Assembly (NCBI GenBank): GCA_951812665.1
Contig: CATOST010000026.1
Coordinates: forward strand, 1-64,000
Length of the DNA stretch: 64,000 nt
Direction: 5' to 3'
DNA from: an uncultured Acidobacteriota bacterium
GTDB taxonomy: Bacteria; Acidobacteriota; UBA6911; RPQK01; JAJDTT01
In this document: positions 36,952 to 45,566 of the stretch, piece after piece
Numbering within the stretch: position 1 is the stretch's first letter
Layout of the letters: the number at the start of each line of letters is the position of its first letter
Notes under the pieces: generated by a model
What the model was told of the DNA's origin: nothing
Seen by the model: the letters and a program-made list of their open reading frames with translations, nothing else
Databases searched by the model: none
Program-made: the position numbers and the translations under genes

Positions 36952-37845
36952 TCAGGTCGAGGCCAGACTCTCCGCTCTCATATCCTGGTAGAGCTCGTAG
37001 GCGTGGCTGGGTTTCAGTTGGTTGTGGACCACTTGGCGGATCGCCTGGATCATGGCTCGTGGAGTGTCGCTCTGGAAGATGTTTCGGCCCATGTCCACGC
37101 CGGAAGCTCCCTGTTGCACCGCGTTGTACGCCATGGTGAGGGCATCCAGCTCGGGGAGCTTCTTGCCGCCGGCCATGACCATGGGGACAGGGCAGCAGGC
37201 GGTCACGGTCTCGAAGCCGTCGGGAATGTAATAACTCTTGACGATATGGGCCCCCAGCTCGGCGCACATCCTGCAAGCGAGGCGAAAGTACTTGGCGTTC
37301 CGCTCCATCTCCCTGCCCACCGCCGTCACCGCCAGAACCGGCATTCCGTAGCGGTTGCCCAGATCCACCAGCCGGGTCATGTTCAGGACCGATTGGCTCT
37401 CGTACTCGCCTCCGATGAAGACCTGGACCGCCAGGGCCGCGGCGTTGGCTCTGAGACCGTCCTCGATGCCCAGGGCGAGTTGCTCGTCTGAAAGCTCCTT
37501 GAGGATGCTGGGACCGCCGCTGGCACGGAGCACCGTGCCCCGTCCGAAACTGGAGGGGATGGTGGTGCGGAGGATCCCCCGGGTCAGCATCAGGGCGTCG
37601 CAATAGTCCAGGAGGGGGACGATGCGAACGTCGATCCGCTCCAGGCCGGTGGTCGGTCCCATGAAGTAGCCATGGTCGACGGCCAGCATGACGGTGCGCC
37701 CCGAGGCCGGATTGAAGATCCGCGAGAGGCGGTTCTGCATTCCCCAATCCAGAGAGTTGGATCCCTTCAGAAAGAAGGGTTCACTGGTTGCGGGGATGTC
37801 TGTATAGAATTTCTTGGCTTCGCCTGGCCGGTCTGCGTCGGGCAT
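36952..37845 (-). CDS. Class I aldolase of the DhnA/LsrF type
   Basis: The 297-residue protein starts at ATG 37845 with AAGGAGC nine bases away. It has [25 protein letters not shown], the region [39 protein letters not shown] where the Schiff-base Lys (in VKSYY) is expected, and [29 protein letters not shown]. This is the LsrF/fructose-bisphosphate aldolase class I layout. LsrF-type enzymes process phosphorylated autoinducer-2 or related ketoses. No lsr transport genes accompany it, so a sugar-breakdown role beside the RhaD-like fusion is more likely. A 280-base gap separates it from that gene, on the same strand. Confidence 0.87.
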   Translation of the reverse strand: MPDADRPGEAKKFYTDIPATSEPFFLKGSNSLDWGMQNRLSRIFNPASGRTVMLAVDHGYFMGPTTGLERIDVRIVPLLDYCDALMLTRGILRTTIPSSFGRGTVLRASGGPSILKELSDEQLALGIEDGLRANAAALAVQVFIGGEYESQSVLNMTRLVDLGNRYGMPVLAVTAVGREMERNAKYFRLACRMCAELGAHIVKSYYIPDGFETVTACCPVPMVMAGGKKLPELDALTMAYNAVQQGASGVDMGRNIFQSDTPRAMIQAIRQVVHNQLKPSHAYELYQDMRAESLAST

Positions 37846-37954
37846 GACTCGTTGCTCCTTTCACTGGCATTGGACGGATCTTGGGCGGCGGTTGCCGCCG
37901 GCCGTTCCGCCAGAAGAATATCGGCCACCGAGGGGCATTTCAAGGAAGAGCAGA

Positions 37955-38037
37955 GTAGGGGCGACCTTGTGGGTGCCCGCTGTCGCACCTGCCTGATCGG
38001 TCCGGGGAGGGCGACCACGCACAAGGGTCGCCGCTAC
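37955..38037. repeat. Pair of inverted REP-like palindromes with GTAG heads
   Basis: The first unit (37955-37978, plus) begins GTAGGGGCGACCTTGTGGG. The second (38009-38037, minus) begins GTAGCGGCGACCCTTGTGC and ends in GTGGTCGCCC. Each is a hairpin with GGGCGACC arms, and the two face each other as in a BIME. GTAG heads are the hallmark of REPs handled by RAYT enzymes, one of which is encoded at 4707-5642. Confidence 0.65.
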
Positions 38038-38058
38038 GAGGGCTCCTCCCATTTTTTG

Positions 38059-38076
38059 GGGGAACGCCTTCCCCCT
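38059..38076. other. Hairpin upstream of the CehA-like gene
   Basis: GGGGGAACGCCTTCCCCC can form a short GC-rich stem-loop 46 bases before the GTG start. It is not followed by a T run on either strand, so it is not a typical intrinsic terminator. Its role is unknown. Confidence 0.35.
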
Positions 38077-38121
38077 GTGGTAGCCTGAAACCGTAATTCT
38101 CACCCTGAAAGGAGGCCCACC

Positions 38122-40548
38122 GTGAAACCGGCCCTGGCGTTGATCGTCCTCTCTGCATCGTTTCCGTCATTCCTCCCGGGACAAGCGCTTCCTCTGGTTC
38201 AGGACGTCGAGCCCCAGCCTCTGGTGGCGCAGGTCGTCCGCTTGGGGGAAGCCCTTTCGTTCCTGGGCAGCCGTTTGGACAGCCGGGACTGGGAGCGGAT
38301 CCAAGCCTTGAGGGAACAGGCTCCTTCCGACTCGGTGGTTCGTGAAATTCAGACTCTCTTGGATCCGTATTGTCTCGCCATGGTGTCCATCAATCCGGAG
38401 GCCCGGGTCAAAGTGTTGCGCGGCCCGGCGGCTCCGCTTCTGGTCCAGGGCGGGTGGACCAGCTTTCTGGTCAAGATAGAAAACGACGCCGCCGTCAACG
38501 CCCAGCTCCATGCCGAAAGCCCCAACGCGCTGCCGCTGTTTCACAAGTCGACTGGGGCCAAGCGGGTCAAGCCGGAGAATGTGCTTTCGGACGGAGACGT
38601 GGCCAACCGTTTCCTGGAGCTGGCCATTTATGGCCGGCGTCCTCTGCGGGGGCACCTTTCGGGTTTGAAGCTGGAGTACGCCATCATCCAGATCTACGCC
38701 CGGGAACAAGGGCCGCGCGAGGCCAAAATTGGATTCCACGTGGGGCAGGGGACCCAGGATCTGGGCTTTCGCAACAGTGTGGACATCCTCTTCGACTGCC
38801 GTCCGGCGGTCAAAGTCCGGCTCCGGGTCAAGGATCACGACGGTTCTCCGACGATGGCCTCGTTCGTCATCACCGACGGCATCGAGCGGGTGATCGAAGA
38901 TCCGGAACTGAATCGTTTGCCGTCCGACTACCGGTTGGCGCTGGCGCTGAGGCGTCCCTGGGACCGGACCCGGGGCATCGGCAATACTCCGGCCCCGGTC
39001 GGCCGTCTGGTGGGCGTCTATCCGCTGCCGTCGCGGCGGCTCTCCCGCGGAGAATATCCCGATTTCTATTTCCATCCGCAGGTCTACCGTGCCGACGGCG
39101 AGCATGTCTTCCTGCCGGCGGGCGATTACGATATTCGCGTCAGCCGCGGTCCGGAATACCTGGTTCAGAACCAGAGAGTCCGCGTTCGTCCCGGTGTCGA
39201 GAAGCAGGAGCTCGAATTTCGGCTGGAGCGCTGGACCCATTTGGCGGCTCTGGGCTGGTACAGCGCCGACCACCATGTCCACGCCGCCGGATGCAGCCAT
39301 TACGAGAGTCCCGACGAGGGCGTCCAGCCGTCTCACATGTGGCGCCAGGCTCTGGGTGAAGACTTGAACATCGCCTGCGTCCTGACCTGGGGACCGTGCT
39401 GGTATCACCAGAAACAGAACTTCGAGGGTCGGGTGCACTCCCTATCCACCCGGAACAACCTGATGCGTTATGACGTGGAGGTCTCCGGCTTTCCCTCCTC
39501 GCACGCGGGCCATCTCTGTCTTCTGCGGCTCCGGGAAGACGACTACCCCGGGACGACCCGGGTCCAGCAATGGCCCAGTTGGACCCTTCCCGTCCTCCAG
39601 TGGGGCCAGGGTCAGGGCGCCGTCGTCGGCTACTCTCACTCGGGATGGGGCTTGGAGCCGATGGAGTTCACCACCGAGCTGCCCAACTACGTGATGGCCA
39701 AATTCGACGGGATCGGCGCCAATGAATACATCGTGTCGGTGACCCACGACGCGGTGGACTTCATCTCCGCCGGCGACACGCCGCTGCCCTGGGAGCTCAA
39801 CATCTGGTACCACACCCTGAATTCCGGGTTCCGGACCCGCATCAGTGGAGAGACGGATTTCCCGTGCATCTACGATGACCGCATCGGGATGGCTCGCAGC
39901 TACGCAAAGCTGGAAGGGGAGTTGGACTTCGACCGCTACATGGAGCAGATCCGCGCCGGGAGGAGCTACGTCGCCGACGGCAGATCCCACCTTGTCGGGT
40001 TTCAGGTGCAGGACCGGGAGCTGGGTGCCGAGGGAAGCGAGCTCAGGCTGGCCGCTCCCGGCAAGGTGAAGGTCCGAGCCCGAGTCGCCGCCTACCTTCC
40101 GGAACGGCAGGATGACGTGGGCGCGCTGATCGCCTCCCGCGGCATGACTCAGCCTCCCTATTGGCATCTGGAGCGGGCCCGAAAGGGAACCAGCCGAAAC
40201 GTTCCCGTGGACCTGGTGGTCAATGGCCAGTCCGTGGCAACCCGGGTCGTGACGGCCGACGGCGACTGGAACCAGATCGAGTTCGATCATGAGCTCACCC
40301 GGTCCAGTTGGGTCGCCCTGCGGGTTCTTGGCAGTTCCCACACCAATCCCATCTTCGTCCTGGTGGGAGGCAAGCCGGTCCGGGCTTCACGCAGAAGCGC
40401 CGAATGGTGTCGCCAGGCCGTGGATCAATGCTGGAAGATGAAGCACGCCAGGATCCGCGACTCGGAGCAAGACGCGGCACGCAAGGCTTACGATCATGCC
40501 CGCCGGGTCTACGATCAGATCGTTTCCGAAACCGAACCCGGCACCTGA
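38122..40548 (+). CDS. Secreted CehA/McbA-type PHP-domain metallohydrolase
   Basis: GTG 38122 with AAAGGAGG six bases away gives 808 residues. A signal peptide is visible (MKPALALIVLSASFPSFLPGQA). The first 370 residues are beta-rich and of unassigned function. Then ALGWYSADHHVHAAG (about residues 380-394) supplies the HxH of a PHP-type metal site, as in the CehA/McbA carbaryl hydrolases. It is followed by VGYSHSGWG, VTHDAVDFISAGD and a GRSYVADGRSHLV region. The protein probably hydrolyses an ester or phosphoester in the periplasm or outside the cell. The substrate is unknown; close homologues occur in many copies in such genomes. Confidence 0.83.
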   Translation: MKPALALIVLSASFPSFLPGQALPLVQDVEPQPLVAQVVRLGEALSFLGSRLDSRDWERIQALREQAPSDSVVREIQTLLDPYCLAMVSINPEARVKVLRGPAAPLLVQGGWTSFLVKIENDAAVNAQLHAESPNALPLFHKSTGAKRVKPENVLSDGDVANRFLELAIYGRRPLRGHLSGLKLEYAIIQIYAREQGPREAKIGFHVGQGTQDLGFRNSVDILFDCRPAVKVRLRVKDHDGSPTMASFVITDGIERVIEDPELNRLPSDYRLALALRRPWDRTRGIGNTPAPVGRLVGVYPLPSRRLSRGEYPDFYFHPQVYRADGEHVFLPAGDYDIRVSRGPEYLVQNQRVRVRPGVEKQELEFRLERWTHLAALGWYSADHHVHAAGCSHYESPDEGVQPSHMWRQALGEDLNIACVLTWGPCWYHQKQNFEGRVHSLSTRNNLMRYDVEVSGFPSSHAGHLCLLRLREDDYPGTTRVQQWPSWTLPVLQWGQGQGAVVGYSHSGWGLEPMEFTTELPNYVMAKFDGIGANEYIVSVTHDAVDFISAGDTPLPWELNIWYHTLNSGFRTRISGETDFPCIYDDRIGMARSYAKLEGELDFDRYMEQIRAGRSYVADGRSHLVGFQVQDRELGAEGSELRLAAPGKVKVRARVAAYLPERQDDVGALIASRGMTQPPYWHLERARKGTSRNVPVDLVVNGQSVATRVVTADGDWNQIEFDHELTRSSWVALRVLGSSHTNPIFVLVGGKPVRASRRSAEWCRQAVDQCWKMKHARIRDSEQDAARKAYDHARRVYDQIVSETEPGT

Positions 40549-40631
40549 CGGCGTACCAGGGCATAATTTCCGTCCCTCTTGAGACCGAGGGCTTTGTCTG
40601 CCTCTCGGGTCCGAAATCGGCGCCCTGCGCG

Positions 40632-40660
40632 TTGACCTTGGTTTTAGACTCGACTAAACT
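40632..40660 (+). promoter_or_regulatory. Sigma70-like promoter for the porin operon
   Basis: TTGACC (40632-40637) and TAAACT (40655-40660) are separated by 17 bases, close to consensus, in an AT-rich stretch. Transcription would start near 40667, only seven bases before ATG 40674, where no Shine-Dalgarno is present. Confidence 0.65.
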
Positions 40661-40673
40661 TAAACTTAGTTCC

Positions 40674-42119
40674 ATGAAATACTTTCCCGCCGCCGCCACG
40701 GCGGCGCGCCTTGGCCCTAACTTCCCGATGCTGCTCCTGGCGATCGGCCTGATTGGGATCGGGACCGTGCCGGCGACCGCCAAACCCCCGGAGGAGTCCC
40801 TTGAAGACCGTCTCGACCGGGTGGAGTCCAACCTGGAGCGGTTGATCGGACTCTTGGCCGACGCGCTGGGGGGCACTCTCGGCGAGGATGTGAAAGGTCA
40901 GCTGCAGTCTCTGGCCGCTGAATTGAAGACGATTCGCCGGCAAGCGTCCCGGGTCGAGGAGCCGGCTCCGAAACCCGAGGCGGTCCCGGAGGTGGAAGCG
41001 TTTCCGCAGGAGGAAGCGATGGTGGTCGCCGAGGTAGTCGCGGCGCCTGACGCTGCCGACGCGACGGCGGGAATGTTCGGCGGCAGCATGCCCATGTCCG
41101 GGTACATGGAGATGCATGTCAACCACGACGGCTTGAACCCGACGACTCTCGACTTCCACCGCTTCGTTCTGAACCTGGGCCACATGTTCGGAGATCGAGT
41201 CCGGTTCTGGTCGGAGCTGGAATTGGAGCACGGCCTGATCGAGGGGGGCGCTCCCACCGGTGAGTTGGAGTTGGAACAGGCCTACCTGGACTTTCTCATC
41301 GACCCGCGATTCAACTTTAGGGCCGGGATCTTGCTGACCCCGGTTGGAATCATCAACGAAAGGCATGAGCCGACTGCGTTTCACGGGGTGGAACGTCCCT
41401 TCGTGGATGAGGTGATCCTTCCCACGACCTGGTTCGCCGGCGGCGGAGGCTTGGTGGGAGACTTGGGCGGCGGTTTCTCCTACAAGACCTATGTCATGAG
41501 TTCGGTGGACGGCTCCCTCTTTTCGGCGGAGGAGGGTTTCCGGGAGGGAAGACAGAAATCGTTTCTGGAGAACGCGCGCAACTTGGCCTGGGTCGGGCGC
41601 GTCGAATATGGACCGCTTCCGGGACTGAATCTGGGCACCAGTTTCTGGACCGGAGAGACCGGATTTTCTTTCAGGGATCTGGACGCCCGATTGCGGATCT
41701 TCGAGTTCGACGGCCGGTATCGGTTCGATCGTTTCGAGGCACGGGGACAGTTTGCCCTGACCCATCTGGACCAGGCGGCTGAGGTCAACGCTTCGATTCG
41801 CCGCAGCGCTGGAATCAACCCCAACATTGCCCGAGGAATGCGAGGGTTCTACCTGGAAGGTTCCAGTAGCCTGATGCCGTCCGGTTCCAGCCATGACCTG
41901 GTCGGCTTTTATCGCTACGAGAACTTCGACACCCAGCACAGAATGGCTGCAGGGTTCTTCCCCCTGAGCCAGTTCGACCGTTCGGCCCACGTTCTGGGTC
42001 TTTCCTACTTTCCCCACCCGGACGTGGTCCTGAAGCTGGACTACAACTTCATGAAGAACGCCAGCCGGATCGTCCGGGCCCGCAACCGGTGGAACCTGGG
42101 CATCGGCTGGTGGTTTTAG
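40674..42119 (+). CDS. Outer-membrane beta-barrel porin with N-terminal coiled coil
   Basis: The 481-residue protein starts at ATG 40674, has a signal peptide (LLLAIGLIGIGTVPATA), then a coiled-coil segment (SLEDRLDRVESNLERLIGLLADALG, about residues 42-90), a Pro/Glu-rich linker and a long series of alternating amphipathic strands. It ends in GIGWWF, the C-terminal aromatic signature read by the BAM machinery. The region FRAGILLTPVGIINERHEPTAFHGVERPFV resembles phosphate-selective porin (OprP/O) relatives. It is the first gene of an apparent operon with a CuA-type protein and a di-heme cytochrome, so it may admit or export a metal or small redox substrate. Confidence 0.83.
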   Translation: MKYFPAAATAARLGPNFPMLLLAIGLIGIGTVPATAKPPEESLEDRLDRVESNLERLIGLLADALGGTLGEDVKGQLQSLAAELKTIRRQASRVEEPAPKPEAVPEVEAFPQEEAMVVAEVVAAPDAADATAGMFGGSMPMSGYMEMHVNHDGLNPTTLDFHRFVLNLGHMFGDRVRFWSELELEHGLIEGGAPTGELELEQAYLDFLIDPRFNFRAGILLTPVGIINERHEPTAFHGVERPFVDEVILPTTWFAGGGGLVGDLGGGFSYKTYVMSSVDGSLFSAEEGFREGRQKSFLENARNLAWVGRVEYGPLPGLNLGTSFWTGETGFSFRDLDARLRIFEFDGRYRFDRFEARGQFALTHLDQAAEVNASIRRSAGINPNIARGMRGFYLEGSSSLMPSGSSHDLVGFYRYENFDTQHRMAAGFFPLSQFDRSAHVLGLSYFPHPDVVLKLDYNFMKNASRIVRARNRWNLGIGWWF

Positions 42120-42129
42120 GAGGCGCGCC

Positions 42130-42513
42130 GTGAATTACCGGATGATCCCATGGGGTCTCGCATTGCTCCTGATCGGGCTGGGAGCGGCTCTGGTTCCGGC
42201 CCTTCCCAAAGCGAAGAAAAATAGTGAGTCGAAGGTTCAGAGGGTCCGAATCTCCGCGGAGAGATTTCATTTCATTCCCTCCAGGATTCGGGTCAAGAGG
42301 GGCACGCTGCTGGAGATTGAGTTGAGCAGCCAGGACACGTTCCACGGTTTTCGCATACCCAAGGCCGAGGTCGACGTCACGATTCCGGCGCGGGGTCAGG
42401 GAAAGGTCAAGATCCGATTCCGATCTCGGAAGGCGGGGAGCTATCCGTTCGAATGCTCCCGTCCTTGCGGCGCCGGCCACACCATGATGCGGGGAACCAT
42501 CATTGTGGAATAA
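42130..42513 (+). CDS. Stand-alone cupredoxin with a complete CuA ligand set
   Basis: GTG 42130 has AGGAGG overlapping the porin stop. The 127-residue protein has a signal peptide or N-terminal anchor (WGLALLLIGLGAALVPAL) and a single cupredoxin domain. His72 (DTFHGF) and Cys109, Cys113, His117 and Met120 (CSRPCGAGHTMM) reproduce the spacing of the CuA ligands in cytochrome oxidase subunit II (C-x3-C-x3-H-x2-M). It lacks the two transmembrane helices of a normal subunit II and no other oxidase subunit is near. It is probably a periplasmic electron carrier between the di-heme protein encoded next and another partner. Confidence 0.82.
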   Translation: MNYRMIPWGLALLLIGLGAALVPALPKAKKNSESKVQRVRISAERFHFIPSRIRVKRGTLLEIELSSQDTFHGFRIPKAEVDVTIPARGQGKVKIRFRSRKAGSYPFECSRPCGAGHTMMRGTIIVE

Positions 42514-42532
42514 GGCCTGCGGAAGGAATGCC

Positions 42533-43738
42533 ATGTGGAAACGACCCGGGGTGGTGAAATGGGGAACCATCCTGGCGATGATGCTGGTCCTTGCGGCCAT
42601 GGCCGGTCCGGGGGCCGGACAGGGAACCGACGTGCAGGGGACCGAGTTCGGCGAACCTATCCAGGGAATAGGAGGCGTGGAGTTCGAACTCTTCCGCCTG
42701 GGACTCGAGGACTTCCTGGAAGTGGAGGACGCGGACGAAGGACTGGGGCCCCTGTACAACGGCCGCTCCTGCGCCGAATGCCACGTCATTCCCGCCATCG
42801 GGGGGACCAGCACCATCACCGAGGTCCGGGCCGGAACTCTGCACGCTGACGGAACCTTTCAGGACCCGCCGGGAGGGTCCCTGATCCATCTCTTCTCCAT
42901 CCCCGACCATGCGATCCAGGCCGCGGTCCCCGCGGGCGCCAACGTGGTGGCCAAGCGGCAGCCGATCCCCCTGTTCGGAGACGGTCTGGTGGAATCGGTT
43001 CCGGATGAGGTGCTGGCGGCTTTGGAGGATCCGGAAGACCAGGACGGGGACGGGGTCAGCGGGCGTGTCCATTGGGTCGTGGATCGGGACTCCGGGGAGG
43101 TCCGCGCCGGACGCTTCGGTTGGAAGGCGCAGCAATCATCCCTGTTCACCTTCGGAGCAGAGGCCTACCGCAACGAAATGGGGATCACCAGCGACCTGTT
43201 CCCCAACGAGATGTGTCCTGCCGGAGACTGCGAGCCGTTGGAACTCATCGACGCCGTCGCCGATCCTGAGGATGGGCCTGAACCGTCCACGGGCCTGCGG
43301 GGGATCGACAACTTCGCCAATTTCATGCGCCTGCTGGGACCGCCGCCGAGAGGTGCGGAAAACGAGCGGACGCGAAGGGGGGAAGAACTGTTCGAGGAGG
43401 TTCAATGTTCCGCCTGTCACGTACCGGCTCTAGAGACGGGGTCCAGTCCGTTCGAAGCCCTCAGCCACAAGACCTTCAGACCGTTTGGAGACTTTCTGCT
43501 CCATGACATCGGAACCGGAGACGGGATCCAGGATGGAGACGCCGGCCCGACCGAGATCCGGACGGCTCCCCTGTGGGGCGTCGCGGCTCGGGCCCCGTAT
43601 TTGCACGACGGCTCCGCAGCAACCATCGAGGCGGCGATTCTGAGACACCGCGTCGAGGCCGAAGGCAGCCGAACCCGGTTCGAAGCCCTGACCGCGGAGG
43701 AACGCGAGGCTCTGCTGGATTTCCTCAGGTCTCTGTGA
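42533..43738 (+). CDS. DUF1111 di-heme cytochrome (di-heme oxidoreductase/peroxidase-like)
   Basis: ATG 42533 with GGAAGGA five bases away gives 401 residues with a signal peptide (GTILAMMLVLAAMAGPGAG). Two c-type heme sites are at CAECH (residues 80-84) and CSACH (292-296). The C-terminal TAPLWGVAARAPYLHDGSAATIEAAILRH is the block shared with MauG/cytochrome c peroxidase-like di-heme proteins. Homologues are linked to iron uptake operons and are called thiol oxidoreductases, though the reaction is unproved. It sits 19 bases after the CuA-protein gene, so electron exchange between the two is likely. Confidence 0.87.
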   Translation: MWKRPGVVKWGTILAMMLVLAAMAGPGAGQGTDVQGTEFGEPIQGIGGVEFELFRLGLEDFLEVEDADEGLGPLYNGRSCAECHVIPAIGGTSTITEVRAGTLHADGTFQDPPGGSLIHLFSIPDHAIQAAVPAGANVVAKRQPIPLFGDGLVESVPDEVLAALEDPEDQDGDGVSGRVHWVVDRDSGEVRAGRFGWKAQQSSLFTFGAEAYRNEMGITSDLFPNEMCPAGDCEPLELIDAVADPEDGPEPSTGLRGIDNFANFMRLLGPPPRGAENERTRRGEELFEEVQCSACHVPALETGSSPFEALSHKTFRPFGDFLLHDIGTGDGIQDGDAGPTEIRTAPLWGVAARAPYLHDGSAATIEAAILRHRVEAEGSRTRFEALTAEEREALLDFLRSL

Positions 43739-43828
43739 AGACGTGGTCCGGGTGCTGGGCCGGACGGTCTTCCAGCTCCAATAGGCCTGCGTTGGCACCT
43801 ACCCAAACGCGGACGGCAACGTTCCCAT

Positions 43829-44326
43829 TTAGAGCCGGCCCGCCTTGAGCTCTTGGTACGCCGCCACCGCCAGTTGGTCGCAACGCTCGTTCATGGGGTG
43901 TCCGGCATGGCCGCGAACGCGCTCGAAGCTCACCTCATGCCGGTTCCGAATCCGGTCCAGTCGCTCCCAGAGATCCTGGTTCTTGACCGGCTTCTTTCCG
44001 GAGGAGGTTTTCCTCTTCCATCCTCGGGCCTTCCATTTGTAGATCCAATCCGTGGCTCCCTGCTGGACGTAGGAACTGTCCGTCACCACGTGGACACGAG
44101 CGGGGCGGCTCACCCGGGAGAGACCCTGAATGACCGCTTGAAGCTCCATTCGATTGTTGGTCGTCTGCCCTTCCGCACCGCTGTCCTCCAGCGTCCTGCC
44201 CGACGACCGGTGCTCCAGGACGAAGGCCCAGCCGCCTGGACCGGGATTGCCGCTGCAGGCGCCGTCAGTATACAGGACGACCTCCACATCGCCGGAAACA
44301 GCCTGGGATGCTGCACCCTTTGTCAT
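43829..44326 (-). CDS. rnhA: Ribonuclease HI
   Basis: The 165-residue protein has the catalytic acids in order: VVLYTDGACSGNPGPGGWAFVL (Asp), NNRMELQAVIQGL (Glu), VHVVTDSSYVQQG (Asp), and a C-terminal GHAGHPMNERCDQLA (His and Asp). The basic protrusion (KWKARGWKRKTSSGKKPVKNQDLW) is present as in the E. coli enzyme. It degrades the RNA strand of RNA-DNA hybrids. It is slightly longer than usual at the N-terminus (MTKGAASQAVSGD). It converges with the di-heme gene. Confidence 0.93.
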   Translation of the reverse strand: MTKGAASQAVSGDVEVVLYTDGACSGNPGPGGWAFVLEHRSSGRTLEDSGAEGQTTNNRMELQAVIQGLSRVSRPARVHVVTDSSYVQQGATDWIYKWKARGWKRKTSSGKKPVKNQDLWERLDRIRNRHEVSFERVRGHAGHPMNERCDQLAVAAYQELKAGRL

Positions 44327-44538
44327 TGATCTGCTCCCCGCGCTCGACCTCCGGTTTACCTTCCGGGCGACGTCCCGACTGCGTCGTCGCAGCTATGCGG
44401 ATCGACGTGGCATCGGAGAAGGTGGTAGGAGAGTTCATCATAGCAGACGTATGGAGATCCCCTCCCGGATGGAACCGGCAGCGTTCCCAAAAATCCCTTG
44501 GGGTGGGAACAGTCTGGAATCCGTTCGAATGGTCCGAG

Positions 44539-44568
44539 TTGTGGAGAAACGCCGTCATCTGCTATTAT
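44539..44568 (+). promoter_or_regulatory. Promoter for the bS22-like gene
   Basis: TTGTGG (44539-44544) and TATTAT (44563-44568) are 18 bases apart, and the -10 is preceded by TGC, an extended -10 pattern. Transcription would start near 44575, about 13 bases before ATG 44588; no Shine-Dalgarno is seen. Confidence 0.6.
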
Positions 44569-44587
44569 TGGGATCTTAGATACCATT

Positions 44588-44680
44588 ATGGGTAGCGTAC
44601 TCAAGAAAAAGAAGAAACGGCGCGGCAAGCTTCGCCGGAAGCGCCGTCACCAGATCCGCAAGAACTCCCACTCCAAGTAG
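44588..44680 (+). CDS. 30-residue AURKAIP1/COX24-domain protein (bS22-like)
   Basis: The protein MGSVLKKKKKRRGKLRRKRR-HQIRKNSHSK is 30 residues, more than half Lys and Arg. It matches the AURKAIP1/COX24 motif (GSVxKKRRKRM-x-KKKxRKLxKKxRxxRR) found in the tiny ribosomal protein bS22 of Actinobacteria and in mitochondrial bS38m. It is probably a structural small-subunit ribosomal protein. The start at 44588 is the only one that keeps the conserved MGSVLKK beginning, and a good promoter lies just upstream. Such genes are usually missed by automatic annotation because of their size. Confidence 0.8.
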   Translation: MGSVLKKKKKRRGKLRRKRRHQIRKNSHSK

Positions 44681-44930
44681 GCGCGGTCAACGACTTCCGC
44701 CTTGGCGTTTCGGGAAACTTGACTCCTCGCGGCAACAGGCTTCGTCCGCCCGCTGACGAAGCGTTCTGTCCTGCTCTGACCTGTCTCCGCTTCGCAGCGC
44801 GAGCCGTAGTGCGCCTCGGACCGGAAATGCCCCAAAATTGACGTTGCAAGGGCTTGCATGGGGGCGGAATCAGGCTCTATAGTGAAGGTGAAGTTCCTGC
44901 CGACAGCGACAAAGTGGTGAAGGAGGCTAC
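44681..44930. other. Intergenic region, nothing recognised
   Basis: These 250 bases precede the aldehyde oxidoreductase operon. I see only the AAGGAGG ribosome-binding site at 44919-44925 for the next gene and a weak TATAGTG at about 44877-44883 that could be its -10 region. Confidence 0.45.
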
Positions 44931-45566
44931 ATGAGCAAAGAGAGGAAAGAAGAACACGTGACCGCGAACGTTTCGCGGCGTGCCTTCTTGAGAGGAGGCG
45001 CCGCCGGCGCCGTAACCACGGGACTGCTGCAGCGTATCAGCGGCGCTCCGTCCGCGATGTCCGGCCATGGGGTCGAAGGTCCGGGAGCCTCGAGCATGAA
45101 GCTCCAGGTGAACGGACGCAAACATCGAGTGGAATTGGAACCGAGAACGACCCTGCTGGATGCGCTCCGGAACCATCTGGACCTGACCGGAGCAAAAAAG
45201 GTCTGCGATCGGGGAACCTGCGGTTCCTGTACGGTCCTGGTGGATGGAAAGCCGGTCTACTCCTGTTCGACCCTGGCCATCGAGGCCCAAGGCAAGGACA
45301 TCACCACCGTGGAGGGACTGGGGACTCCGGAGCGAATGCATCCGGTTCAGGAAGCGTTCGTCGACCACGATGCCCAGCAGTGCGGCTTCTGTACGCCAGG
45401 GTTCGTCGTTGCCTGCAAGGCATTCCTCGACCGCCATCCCAATCCCACGCTGGAACAGATCAATACGGGTCTGGGGGGCAATCTCTGTCGCTGTGGAACC
45501 TACGCCGGAATTCGCCCGGCCGTAATGCAGGCGGCAGGGGTCCTGAAAGGAGGGACCAATGGCTGA
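44931..45566 (+). CDS. Tat-exported 2Fe-2S subunit of a PaoABC-like molybdenum aldehyde oxidoreductase
   Basis: ATG 44931 with AAGGAGG gives 211 residues. The N-terminus has a twin-arginine signal (VSRRAFLRGGAAGAVTTGLL). Mature sequence shows a plant-type ferredoxin cluster (CDRGTCGSCTVLVDGKPVYSC) and the xanthine-oxidase second cluster (QCGFCTPGF and GNLCRCGTY). As in PaoA (YagT), the signal on this small subunit would export the folded heterotrimer. The stop overlaps the large-subunit start by eight bases. Confidence 0.9.
   Translation: MSKERKEEHVTANVSRRAFLRGGAAGAVTTGLLQRISGAPSAMSGHGVEGPGASSMKLQVNGRKHRVELEPRTTLLDALRNHLDLTGAKKVCDRGTCGSCTVLVDGKPVYSCSTLAIEAQGKDITTVEGLGTPERMHPVQEAFVDHDAQQCGFCTPGFVVACKAFLDRHPNPTLEQINTGLGGNLCRCGTYAGIRPAVMQAAGVLKGGTNG

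Noticed and set aside
37955..38037. CRISPR repeat
   Set aside because: There are only two inverted palindromic units with no regular spacers and no cas genes in the window.
38059..38076. Intrinsic terminator before the CehA-like gene
   Set aside because: The hairpin has no T run on either strand and lies just before the ribosome-binding site.
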